Below, piece after piece: positions 38,131 to 50,600 of a stretch of 64,000 nt of DNA. The notes under the pieces were generated by a model that worked only from the letters and a program-made list of their open reading frames with translations, was not told the DNA's origin and did no database searches. The stretch is from positions 16,111,598 through 16,175,597 of the forward strand of contig CM056556.1 of assembly GCA_029721515.1 (NCBI GenBank). The letters run 5' to 3'. Source of the stretch: Synanceia verrucosa. Its lineage: Eukaryota > Chordata > Actinopteri > Perciformes > Synanceiidae. Position numbers and translations under genes: made by a program. Positions within the stretch are counted from its first letter, which is position 1; every line of letters starts with the position of its first letter.

Positions 38131-41030
38131 TAATCGACAGCAGCGTGTTCCGACAGGAGTAGATCCTGTACATGGCAGGTATTACATGCTGTCGCTGTGC
38201 CATTACATAAGAGCTTTCAGACGGGGGTACAGCATTCTTACAAGCTGATTCACATGTGTAAAAACATTATAAAACATGGAAATGAGTAGTCTGCTGAGGG
38301 CAACTTGGACAAGGGAGCGAATCAGGAGCCCTTAAATCAATTTAAGCCCTGAGCAGGACCAGGACAGGTGTGAGCAGCGTCCCAGGTGCAACTCCACGGG
38401 CCATATAGTACCAGTAATCAGCAGTCAAGGATGGTAATGACAGGTTGCTGTTGTCAGAGAACTGCACACACACACAGAAGCCAAACAGTTATAACTCAGA
38501 GAAACTCTTGCACGCACACTGTCAGATTTAGCCTGTTTTATCACAACACACTTTTTGCTTTCTCAACCTTCTCACACACCCTCCTCCCTCTGTGTGTCTC
38601 TCCCTCGTCGCCCACTCAGACATTTTCACACCTCCCCTCGGCTCTCTCACCTACTATCTCACAGGTCAACACATTCGCAATAAACTCAAAAGGCAGCTGT
38701 GCAGTTATATAAGCTGCTCTCAACCTGTCTGAAAACCTGCTGACCTTCAGCCATTAGGGTCAGCTCAAAGGTCAATCAACACTGCAAAATGAAGAAAGAA
38801 TGCAAACCACAAATAGAAATAGAATAGATCTGTGATAATACAAATTACTAAAGAACAGTTAGTAGTCATGTTGAGAGATGTGTGGAGGCAGTCCTTCTGC
38901 TCTGAAATTTGAATTTACTGGGCATAAAAATTCTCAAAGAGTACAAATTTACAACAAATTAGTTTTGCTACAGTAGTTAAAGTAAATGTAATTTGCTGCT
39001 GGTTTCTTAGTTAAATATTCTTTAAATGTCAGTTTGAGCCAGATCTGTTTGTGAGACTATGAGAGAAGTCTATGATGTTTTCTGTCGAAGAGAAGATTGA
39101 TATAAGAGATTTGTCAAATGCCATGTGAATCAGAAGCAGCCTAAAGTCAGTGTGAGGCTGACTGACAGATGAAAAGAATATTTGCCACCTGTGTGCTTTT
39201 ATCTTGAGCTGCTGTTAATCAGGGTGGGACGAGCACCCAGTCTGTCACGGACCACAGGTATGTTTGGACATGCTCCCTGCTTTCCCTCAGAAGGGTGTGG
39301 TATAGGCACTGGCACATTGTGTCCTCAGTTCAGAAAAGCCACCCCACTTTGCACCAGCACCAAATACCTCTCCACTAGTGATGCAATTTTTTCCCCTCAA
39401 AATTTCCCTCATGGCAATGTCAGAAGTGTAGTCAAGTAAACAGCAAGCAGATCTGGCCTCTGGTCTCGCCAGGATGTCATTATGAGATACCAGCGTCGCT
39501 CTATTTTATTTTTAACTCTGTCCTTTCCCAGTCACAGCCAGCATGTCAGGCTTCATATGTGTGTTTGTGTATGTCGGTGTGACCCTCATGTCTAGCTAGC
39601 TGTGCATTAGTGGGACAAACTGTCTCTGGTGCATCTCATACATGTCTGTTGATTACAGGCCCTGTCAGAGCTTATTCAACAGTGTCGAAGTAGAAGCTCT
39701 CATCTCTGAGACTCTGTGAGTTCATGGAGCTCTCAATGTGGGGGTACGACCACAATGACTGTCCTCTGTGACCCTGCTGACTGTAAACACGCTGGGCTTA
39801 ATCATCTGGGCCTCCATAATCTGTAGAGCAAACATGACCCCTGACATGGGAGCTGTGTTAATGGAAACAATGAGATGACCATCATGGACATACTGAATGT
39901 GAATCAAAATTCCTGTGAAAAGTGGTAAACAATAACAGTGAATTATCACTTAACTCTGCTGATGTGGTCCATTAAGTAGCACAGGGACGAGAAAAGACTT
40001 CAAAGACCTGAAGACTTGAGACACAGGAACTCAGTCTGAAAGTGATGCACTCCTCTCCATGATGACAGGTTCTCAGCAGCCCTCAGGGCCACAGCTAACA
40101 CTCATGTCAGAATGGCATCTTTGTTCTTACATAATCTCCTTAAATGCTACAGAGCTCAATGTTGAAAGAAAGCTTTTGTCTCTGAACAAAGCCAAAATGC
40201 CACATCTGTCAGAAACACTCATTTTGTTTTGAATTCTTCTTTTTATCCTTTTACATCAATACCAAGCACAACCTGGACAGGCTTAATTGACCTACAGCGC
40301 AGAGAAGAAAAGCTGGTTGCCAAGCAATTGTCTTTGTATAGACTGTGGCTTCCGCTGAAAGGAAGCAATGGCGAGATGAGGAGGAGAGAGGTGAGAGGAT
40401 GTGGGGAGGACAGTAGTGGCTTGGCACAAGCCTTTGTGGGTGAACGTCAGCCCTCGTTGACTGGCTGAAGAAGAACATCATGCTATATAGTCCTGCATTT
40501 GAGGGTTTTTATAGAGTGAGAGTGAAAGAGAGAGAGAGTGATCATTATGGCTCCTGGAATAGCATAATTAGAGAGAAAGGCCTCGTGTCTGTGCCTGGAT
40601 GTCTGTGTGTGAGAGAATTGTTTTTTCTCTTCCTCTGGGAAATAACACAATACATAACATCCCAGGTACATCAATATAACTCTGCCTTACTGGTACTTTT
40701 TATGACTTTTCACGAATGGAACTTTTTAAAGAGATGCATAGCCAACAATCACAGAAAACTTTTACATTTACATTCATTTGTCTCTGGCCAGAAGTTCAGT
40801 ATTTACTCACCTTTCACAGTCTCTGCTAACTCCAGAGGGATCTTTAATTGCTAAATGCTCCAGTATGTTCACCACCTTGTCATGTTTTTCCTGAAAAGCT
40901 TCTGTGGCCAATAACAACACCATGAAGGTGGTGAAAGTGAACCAAAACAGTATAGCTGCAGTCAGAATATGATTTATACAATGACAATCTTGGCTGTCAA
41001 CTTTTTCTGCAGAGAGTAAAAGGGACCCAG

Positions 41031-41050
41031 TGACGTGCGGGAATGTGCCT
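41031..41050 (+). mobile_element. Possible solitary hAT terminus
   Basis: CAGTGACGTGCGG resembles the terminal sequence of a widespread vertebrate hAT family. No matching inverted end was seen in the following kilobase, so this could be a broken copy or coincidence. Confidence 0.3.
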
Positions 41051-44000
41051 CACTGAGCTCAAGCATCACTATCACACTATCTAATTCAGCAGTTCTCATG
41101 ATCAGAAAGTATTGAATTTGCTAGATAGCCAGTTACTTATATTAACCTATGCATCTCCATTGGTTTGTGCAATACACTGAACCTTTTATGAGGACGCAAT
41201 CGCTGTAGTGACTCTGTAAGGCAGCCAAAAGTTCACCAAAAGTTAAGAAATGATATGGTCCATTGTAACATATGGTAAGAATAATAATCATTCGTACTAT
41301 GACACAGATATACATATGTCAATTGTTTTTGGCCCATAGAAGTGCTAAAGTATTAAATTGAATCCATTTTTTTAAAAGAAATCTTTCACTCATTTCATAA
41401 AGAGCTTAACGTATGTCATGTTACAGAAAACCTTTTCTCAACAACTCTCAATCTAGAATTTATATTAAAATTCAATAGGACTTGATTGAAATTAGTCCAT
41501 TAAGCGAACTGCAGACTGATGAAGTAGCCTAATTCTCTCATCTCTTAAAGAAAATCTGGATGTGTTAGCGATTAAATGCACATCAAGTTTGCGTTCAGGA
41601 AATAGGAAGTGCACGCTTAGTGCAGCTGTGAAAGGCAAATTGATTTTCTCCACGGAACAAAAGCATATTCAGCCTACTTCCAAATTTAGTACTTCACCAT
41701 TACCACTAATAAAGAACAGATTAAATGCTTACAAGAGCACATATGTGCTTTAACTCACATTGTGAGCTAATTGCATACATGCATGTGTGTGTTCACACTC
41801 TCAGACACGCCACTGTCTGTCAGCTTGAGTTGATTAGCTGTTGCGGTATGTGAAGCCACTCTGCTGATGAAAGACAAGGAGCTTGATCTGTCACTGCCGC
41901 ACGGGCATTACATGCCCAACAGTTTACACAATAATGGAGTACTAAAGTTGGTCTTCATTAGAGGGATTAGGGGCCTAATCTAAAACACTTCTCAATCTCT
42001 CATCCCAAACGCTAAACAGCCTCTCTAGGGGGCCCTTCCCTTCTACATCAACCATAACATCTCAGACTTCAAACGCTCCATCTGTAACCCCAACCTCTGG
42101 GTGCGTTCCCCTCTCTCATCGACCCCTATCTCAGAGCGAGGGGTTGTGGAGGGGGATGGACCCCATGTGATGGTGCAGCTGTGGAATGATTTATTGCTGG
42201 GTTAACTGTTGGGTGAATAGGAATTGTACCCACAGGCTGCTAGCTCTGGTTTGATTATGGGTTCACCTGCTATCAGACTGTAGCATACAGTTTGTTAGCT
42301 TAGTCTTTCTGGATGACTGAGGGCCTTGGAGACAAAGGTCAGATTCCAGGTAATAGAAGGTGTGCAGCTCTATTGCAGTAATTAAAGGTCATTTGCTTTT
42401 GACTTCCTGTTCCAGCCAGCTGTGTAGTGTCTGTCCACCATAATGTTGCAAGGATCAACAGGCCTTGAACAGCTTTCTGTTGACTGTCACTCTTAACCCT
42501 GTTATTCTGTCTCTCATGTGGTTCAAAGATCATAACATCATTCACCCCTGTTGCTATTAAGCCATGCAAACAGTCTCAAGGGTTTGTCTTTAGTACTGCA
42601 GACCAAAAAGAATGGGCTGAACTTTTCTTGTGCAGTTCAAAACAACAACAAGTCCAATAGACCTACTAAGTGACTTGACTCTTTGTCTACCTGTCCAGTT
42701 GCAAATTGCTTTCTAGCTGGTTCTTATTTATAATTGTGTGCTGCGCTACAAAAATACACAATAAAATCAAATTAAATGAAACTCACTAAAACACAACGAA
42801 GCCAAAACAATAAAAGTATCAATAAATAACAAGAAAACTGGTTAAAAATGTGCCCAAAAGCATAGTGGTGTGCTCAGTGGGAATATCTTGGGATGCACTC
42901 AACAAACAAACTCTTGACAGCAAAGCAAAAGAACTAACTGCAGGCAAAACATATTTTAACACAAAATAAATATGTTCTTCATTTGTTGAGTTAATATGAT
43001 TATCTCTGTTTTTTGGAATGTTTCTGTTTATTTTTTGATTAGTGAGTCCTGGTGTATTTCCTAAGTGATAATAATTAACTCCCAATTATCCAGTCGACAC
43101 ACATCCCTGAGTGAATGCAGAAAAAGGTCATACTCTGGTATTACATAGTGATTTGAATCCTGATGTTGATTTACTAAGATAGAAACTGCACAATTTGTCT
43201 GAAGAGACAGAGTTCATTACAGTGATCTCTGAGATAAAAAAAAAAAAAAACATGTAAATCTAAAGATAGCTTTGGAAGCAAATACGGATAGACTGAACAG
43301 AATAAAAGTTCTTGTGATCAGTGTTGGGACATAACATTAATATCAGCAATCTGTTTCCAGATATCAACCACAATCAGCAATCAACCAGCAGTGCAATTCA
43401 TGACCTTTACAAAAACTCATTTCACAACAGAACCTATAACACGGTTTCTATTTTTTGAGTCTTTTAGTACTTTCAAACTAAATGAAGATATTTTGGGGGA
43501 AAACAAATTATTATCACTCCCTCAGGCTCTTTTGCCTGAAATGGACTGCAGAAGAAATTAATGTCAACTTTAATTTCTGTTTTTGACACATGAAAAGCAA
43601 AACCAGTCTATAGAGTGTGAGGTGGAGAAGGAGGTGATCATGCACATGATGGAAAATCAGCCGCCACATCCCTAACGGTGTTGATTGGATTGGTTTTGGC
43701 GTGGCTCTCCTAACACCACCATGGAATCCATCCCTTTTTTATTATTTCCCATAATGTGGAAACTGGCAGAAGCATACAGAAAAAGGTATCCCTGTGAAAC
43801 CATACTAGCCGTGAAGTAATCACCCAAATACGTCCTTGTTAGCCCTGAGTCCAGTTGATACTCACTGGGCTTCTACCCAAGCTAAAAATATGGCTCCTTT
43901 TCTTTCATCTCTCCTCCCTTTCATTCTGCATGTGAGAGCTTTACTGGGTGCTGCTGGTCCATGGCCTAACTGAGGCCTAAAGCCCCCTCCTGTAAAGTAG

Positions 44001-44446
44001 TGGGATGCCAAACATCCTCTGATTTACAGCATGGAGCACACGCTATGCCTTAGCTCCTATGGGCTATAAAAGGCAAATGAGAGCGAGATGTCCAGATCCC
44101 GCTTGCTATATTAACCTACATTCTTTCCAGTGAGGTAGAGTTGCTGCATGAACTGACTACAACCACATGGTGGAAAGAGGCAAAGCTTCCAGGCCCTGAC
44201 AGAGAGCTCACGTGAAGGGCAGATGGAGGCTTGGGATAGCGGTCTGATAAAATCAGCTGCTGACCTACTCTTGCATGCTACCTATAGAGCAGTCAATAAA
44301 ATTCCTTTTCTGCTACACAACACTGGCACAGCCTTGTCTGGCTTCAAATCATATTAAATATTTCCTCAGGTGTTTAAGACAGGGACACCTGGGAATCTGA
44401 GTGACAAGAAGTCAAAAAGAGAACAGCCATAGACTATAGGTCTCAA

Positions 44447-44454
44447 GGACCAGG
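44447..44454. repeat. hAT target-site duplication, left
   Basis: GGACCAGG directly abuts the element start and recurs exactly at 45335-45342. Confidence 0.9.
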
Positions 44455-45334
44455 TAGTGTTGTGTCGTTCATGAATGATTTGTTCATAAGAACGAACCTT
44501 TTGAGTGAACGACTTGAATTGAATCACTTCATTAACTGATTACTTCCTTTCTCAGTTCAGTTGAGCTCAGCAGAGAGTGTACCATGTTCTGTGTGACTTA
44601 CGAATCTTCAACAAACGACACAGCCAGCTTATGGTTGGGGAGGGGCTGTTGGTGACATCTGAGCGAAAGTAACTCGTGATTTGTTCACTGAGAATGAACG
44701 CTGCTTTAAGGCTGGCCAGAATGGTACCAGTTCCCGCACCAGTTACACTGGGAACCAAAGTGCTTACCGGTGAGCGATCCGTGTTCATACCATTTAAGTG
44801 AACCCATGATGCGTCATCAACAGAGGGTGTTGATTTACCACCAAATAAAAACAAGGCCATATGAAAGTGGATGTCACAGCAAAGAAAATAACAATCATGG
44901 ATCACATCATCGACTACCAGCTAGCATTTGCACTCATACAAATCATTAGTTATCTGTGGCAAGCTATGCTACAACATTTGCTGCCGCCATATTCCACACA
45001 TGTTTTCGTTGTTTGTTTATTTTACCGCGTGTGACCAGGATGAACATGCTGACGTCTACTTTGTCATCACGGTTCGCTTAGAAAAACCAAGTTTTTCTTG
45101 GTTCCCTTCAGGAACCAACTTTTTAGTTCCTGAATGTGCTCCAGCACAGTTCTCAGTCGGCCTGTAAACGCCATCAGTGAACAACTTTGTGAATCAGGCA
45201 ACTATATGAAGTGAATTGTTTGACAGAGCGGGGCTCCTGCTGGATTTGGTGAATGAATCCTTTGAACTAATCATTTTAATGAACGGATTTTAAGGATTCA
45301 GTTCAGTAAAAAGAACTGCTGTTTGATATCACTA
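44455..45334. mobile_element. hAT-type transposon, non-autonomous, 880 bp
   Basis: The left end TAGTGTTGTG and right end (complement TAGTGATATC) share the TAGTG terminus seen in hAT elements. A perfect 8-bp duplication GGACCAGG, the hAT hallmark, flanks the element. The interior has repeated 'gaatgatttgttc/gaacga' subterminal words and a small hairpin near 45083-45104, but no transposase. It sits exactly at the left junction of the Harbinger copy that follows, and its duplication includes the first base of that element. It therefore inserted after the Harbinger copy. Confidence 0.82.
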
Positions 45335-45342
45335 GGACCAGG
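45335..45342. repeat. hAT target-site duplication, right
   Basis: GGACCAGG, the exact repeat of 44447-44454. Its last base is also the first base of the Harbinger terminus, and CAG within it is the Harbinger 3-bp duplication. Confidence 0.88.
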
Positions 45343-46215
45343 GGCCTCATGTATTGAAACTTGCGTGGATTGCATACTGACAGCTGGCATACGCTGTAAT
45401 CCAGAAAGTGGTGTACGCCATCAAAAATTCAGATGTATGAAACAGTGAAAAGAGGACAAAGATCAGAGCATAGCCATGGTCACCTGAGTTAAAAGCACAG
45501 GATTAGATGCTGCACTTGATGGATCGCACTGATGTGAAACAGGAGAGATGCTGATGAAGCTATATGTGACTTCACGCATGTGTATGGATGATAATCGGGG
45601 ATGCACACATGCAAACCATGGGTCAGGGGGAAGACTGATGACCAGTCAACATTTACTCCAGCTGCAATGCATCATGCCTGCCTGCAGCCTGTTTCCAACC
45701 ATGCTTTTATTTAGAATGTATGAATCGGCCACCGAGAAATGATGCTGTTCAGATGCACACTGAGATGGTGCTTTTATTGCAACATGAATGCATGGACATC
45801 AGGGAATCTGGCTATCGCCGCAAATTACGCTTTAATGTTGACCCATTCAACTGCATTGTATTAGAATTTTATACACCTGTCTGACATCCGGATGATCCAG
45901 TCTCACACATGGCTTGGCTCCCATGGCCAGGAGTGGTCAAGTGGAACAGTGTGGTTAGCACCAGGCAGCGCTCAGTTCCTCACTGTGGTGCTTCAAGGCT
46001 GGTCACAGCTCCACGCACAGCTGTTTACCAACTAGTGACAGTTTGAGTGTCGCCAATGGACTAAAAGCATCACAACCTGGCGTACGCCAGCTATGAAGTT
46101 GGCGTGGAGAGGCACCTGTTTCACGCTCATTTCACTGTTGATACATCTGAACGTAAGCGTGGATGCTGGTGTATGTTACGTTTACTTGCACATGCTGCTT
46201 TGATGCATGAGGCCC
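45342..46215 (-). mobile_element. PIF/Harbinger-type transposon, copy B
   Basis: An 874-bp element with inverted ends GGGCCTCATG...CATGAGGCCC, flanked by CAG at 45339-45341 and 46216-46218. A 3-bp duplication inside CCAGG agrees with the CWG target known for fish Harbinger elements. It is homologous to copy A (3712-4804) in opposite orientation. The shared segments include the 'ggattacagc.tatgccagct' end block and the 'cttcatcagcatctctcctg' block. The transposase region is further eroded, and the IDCIHV block has been lost to a deletion. Confidence 0.82.
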
Positions 46216-47499
46216 CAGGAGTCTGAGTAATGAAGCTAATCCACAAGTGCCTCAAACTCACATTCTTTCTACTAGCCAGCAGGGTGTGATTCCTTTTGTT
46301 CCATATTTGATCATGAATAACTCAAAAATTACCCGACTTCTTGCCTAAATTGTCTTGTTTAACATTTGGTTGTACTTAGCCATTTTAAAAAATGGTTGCT
46401 TCTTATATACAGTTCCTGATGTGGATTTACAATTAACAACTGATCCCTACAATACTTTTTGAGACTGATGATACTGATGTTGATAATTTCACTCCAAGGA
46501 TCACTAAAGACAGTAGGATAGAACCTCTAGGGACCATGAATGTCAAAAATGTCATGGTGATCCATCTAAAAAGGTGTATGAACCATTGTGATGGACTGAC
46601 TGGCAGACCTTTGCATGGCAAATAGATTTAGAGAGGGAAACAATATAAATCTAAAATAAATGGAAAATGAAGGGGATGTTTCTATCAGGTCCTTGTAATC
46701 CTTAGAAGCAAAGCACTTCAGGCCCCTGTTGAAGATGCCGCCAAGACCCTCAGCTGCCTTAACCCCACCCGTTACTCTCAGGATTAGCTTTGCTATGATT
46801 TAGCGCTGTTTCTCACTGGCCTCTGGAATGCGACGGATGACGGATCTATTTTCCTACATTGTTTCACCTGCTCTAAATGGAACCACATGCTGCACAGAAC
46901 TGCCTCTCCTTTGTCTGTAATTAGAAGCACATGCACAGTGAAGCCGGGAGTAAAGTGGAGCCGCCACAACTGACAGCCCCAGGCCCTCCACCTCAACTTC
47001 TCCCAGGTCCAGGGTGCCACATTTTGGTCCAGGCCAAATGGCAGGCCAATGATCAGATCCTGAGAGAATTTATTGAACTAAGTGACCTGGAATTACATGT
47101 CAAATTCAGTTCAATAGGACGACTGTATCAGGTGTCCTGTGAGTCTTTCAAGCCCTCGCACTGAAATCTGAGTGACGGTATAGAGTCTGCTGAGGAAGGA
47201 GGCCTTGACATTGAGTCTGACATGCTTTGAGAACACAACTGTACTGTTCATTCGTCACGGTTTGTAATGTCTGGAAGGGACAGGCCATGGATTCAGGGGA
47301 GAAATATCCACCAACTCTTACATCACTGCAAGATTGCATAAGGGAAGAATGTATGATTTTTATTAACCTCATCAGTCACATCAATTTAACATATCTGTCA
47401 ATGATGTATATGGGATCATTCAGTGATAGCTAGAGGGAGAGAAACAGAACTCTCCTTATTCAACGAAACCCAATGCTTTTTGGCAGGATTCTTTTGAAA
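46216..47499. other. Intergenic, no gene recognised
   Basis: Unique-looking sequence between the Harbinger copy and the AT tract, with no convincing frames or splice sites. Confidence 0.5.
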
Positions 47500-47699
<200 letters not shown>

Positions 47700-50600
47700 A
47701 TGGTAACTGCTCATTATTTTATGTCAATTTTATTTCCCAACATAAAATAGTCTAAATGGTTTCTCTGATCTAAAAATGGTCACATTTATAGCCCCCTTGC
47801 ACTCAAAGATGTGTCTTTGATTATTGTCATTGAATATTTTCACCAGCACTGCACAGAGTGATCAATACATGTATGCACGATAACGTATGATGTATAGTTT
47901 GACGCTACAAGTAACATTCAGCTGCTGAAAGTAGGAAGTTTCCCTGTGCTCACCTAAAATCTGAAGCAAATTTGGTACAACATTTAACTCATACAAGTGG
48001 GTTATGGAAATTACAAATCGCTAGAGACTTTTAATTCAAGGAAGAAAGATCTTGTGTCTAAAAGTTAAACTTCCGAAATGAAAAATTTGTGCATATTTAT
48101 TTTTTCGATGAGGGAGAGTGAATAGAGGTTAATTTTAAGGATTTTCAACAAGTTAATTGAAGTTTAAAAACTTATCAGACACAAAATCTTATTATTATAA
48201 GTACAGTATTATATACAAAATATGTTTGTAGAGGATTTCAAATATATTGATGGTAACTACTTGAAACAAGTGACAGCCTTACACACCAATGCTGAAAACT
48301 CTCTCCATGTTCCTAGAAACTGCAAGTTCCAAGAAAAAAACAATAAAGGGGTTTTTTATGCCCCCTACTTCCTGAGCCAATTTGGATCAGATGAGAACAC
48401 ACGGCATGAAGGTTTGCAGTACGTATCAATAAAGTCAGGTTGGTATTTCTGTAAATATTTTTGTAAATTCACTTGGCAGCAAAGCCCTTCTTTTCCCATT
48501 CGCCTCAGTACAAGGCTAAAAGGCCAGATAAGTCATTACCGGGAATACTGGGCATTCAAAACACCACTTTTTCAAGTTTCGGCCTCATTATTGTGAAAAG
48601 CGTAAAGCTGTGTCTGTGATTGAGCCTGACGTTGGCTGTAAACCCGTCAGAGTATAAACTCACATGGGCCTCTAAGTGGCCTGATTGCCTTGGAAAAGTT
48701 TTTTTTTTTTCACCAAGAGAGTGATTAGCGCCCTGTTACAGTTATTGGGCTAGATTTGTGACTCTGGTGCCAAAGATTAGTGCAGACCTCTGGCTTTGCT
48801 GGAGAAGATAGTAAGAGTTACCAGCTGATGGTCACCATTTTATCACTGTGCGTATAACTGTTGAAGCAGCTGTCGAGGCCATGGGTGCATTTCTCACTTT
48901 TCTTGGATAATGCAAGAGGGAATGTAGATATAAACCAAATGTGGTGTTTGAGTGTCCCGAATCTTTCATACTGGTTGCAAGGCTGCAGCTTAGGCTGTGC
49001 TGCAGTGACATCAACTGGAAATAGTTGGAGTTACAGCTACAGTTTCATAAGGGGAATGTAGTATGTGCAGTGCGTGCTGTGGAACTTGAACACAACGCAC
49101 AAATAATGTGTGGAACAGCTCTCTACCACATGAAATACATAATTTTTGATCATCCTTCTTATTCAGTGGCAACAACATCCAAGTGAAAGTAGAGAGACCG
49201 ATATCCTCTGAAACAGACAGTAGATCAACCAGGAATAAGGAGAGTGGAGTCATATGTCTGCCTTTCCTTTCTTATAATTTTTCCATTTATCTGGATGAGT
49301 GATCAAGGTGAAGCAGAGACAACAACAGAGTGGAGGAAACGCTGACTGAAACTGACAGCTGGAGAAAGAGCAGCTGTGATGCTGCGGTGGGCCAGATACT
49401 CAGATGAACTGATTATGGACGTGGTCTCAATCACGTAGCTCTCCCAGTTCAGGCAGGCAGATTTTTATCTGTCTAGGAGTGCCATGTAGTGGTGGAAAAT
49501 ACAATGAGTCAATGGCTTACACACTCAATGGCCCACATACTTGATATTACAAAACATTACTAAGATCCATTGTGAATTGCAAACCAACAAACCAATTCCC
49601 TTAAAATTTTACAGTTTCATGCTGCACAAGTAACCTACAGAAATAGCCAGAATAAGAATCATTTAATCTTCAAACCTACATTTCCTTTTCTCTCCACGCT
49701 GTTCATTGTCAGACTTTTCTTAAATATTTGTTCAGGTTATATGTATATAAAAATAGAAAATCTAGTTGGTGGAGGAGTTTCATGGATAATGCTCTGGGTT
49801 ATGTGCATTTTTGTCTTTTATACATCCAATGCCACTGTTGCCAACGTTACATACAACATATTTCTGAACTTGGCAACTGTTGTACTGATAAGGAAAGGTT
49901 GCGGTCATGACAAACAAACTATGGCCGAGGTGTGGTTTGGACGAGGCAACTAAATCACTTGGTTTTGGTTGAGGAAAAACTCAGTTAGTAAAAAGGCACA
50001 CGTTAACCAACTTTATTTCATTGAATTATTACATTGCTATCTGCCTTTGTTAGGACACATCACAATTAAGGTGTAATATAATCACTTGTAATTATGGGGA
50101 TAGGGTTGTGTGTGAATGCTGAAATGTGAGACAGGTAAGTTAGAAAATATGTCTTAGTTGAAACAATCTGAGAAAATCTGAATTAGTAATACATGCCATG
50201 CAGAGTAATATAGACTGCCATTCAGTTCAATGAAACTGTGCGTATGGCTGTTTGTGACGAGTCCTTTCTCCACAGCTCTCTGTCCTCTGAGACTTATTAG
50301 GGAAGATCTGATCTATCTTGTTCAGTATGAGCAGCTTATATTTTTCAGTCCTTAGTCACTGCACCTACTGCTGAATATGATGTAGGATCTGGAGGGACTC
50401 AGACTGCTGCTGTGCAATGAGAGACAGCACAGAGTTGACATCTCCCCACCACCTCCTGCTCTTCCCTCTGTCTCCCAAAGCAGTCAATTACTCAGATGGA
50501 GCCGTGATTGATCTTCTTGCAGGTGGACAAAAGCTTTCTGTTCAATAATGACAAATGCTCTGCTCAGCAATCCTCCCTTGATTTTGTCAGGTAGTCTGTC

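Larger units (their letters stand above)
35533..44446. other. Intergenic, no gene recognised
   Basis: Nearly 9 kb without a recognisable exon. Minor contents are a LINE tail at 37357-37393, a (CA)n tract at 38100-38128, a possible isolated hAT terminus at 41031, and an A-run near 43236-43250. A 124-codon frame at 40480-40854 has no recognisable features. Confidence 0.45.

Noticed and set aside
48222..48596. 124-codon plus-strand frame
   Set aside because: No recognised domain, AT-rich codon use like the surrounding DNA, and no nearby splice sites of quality.
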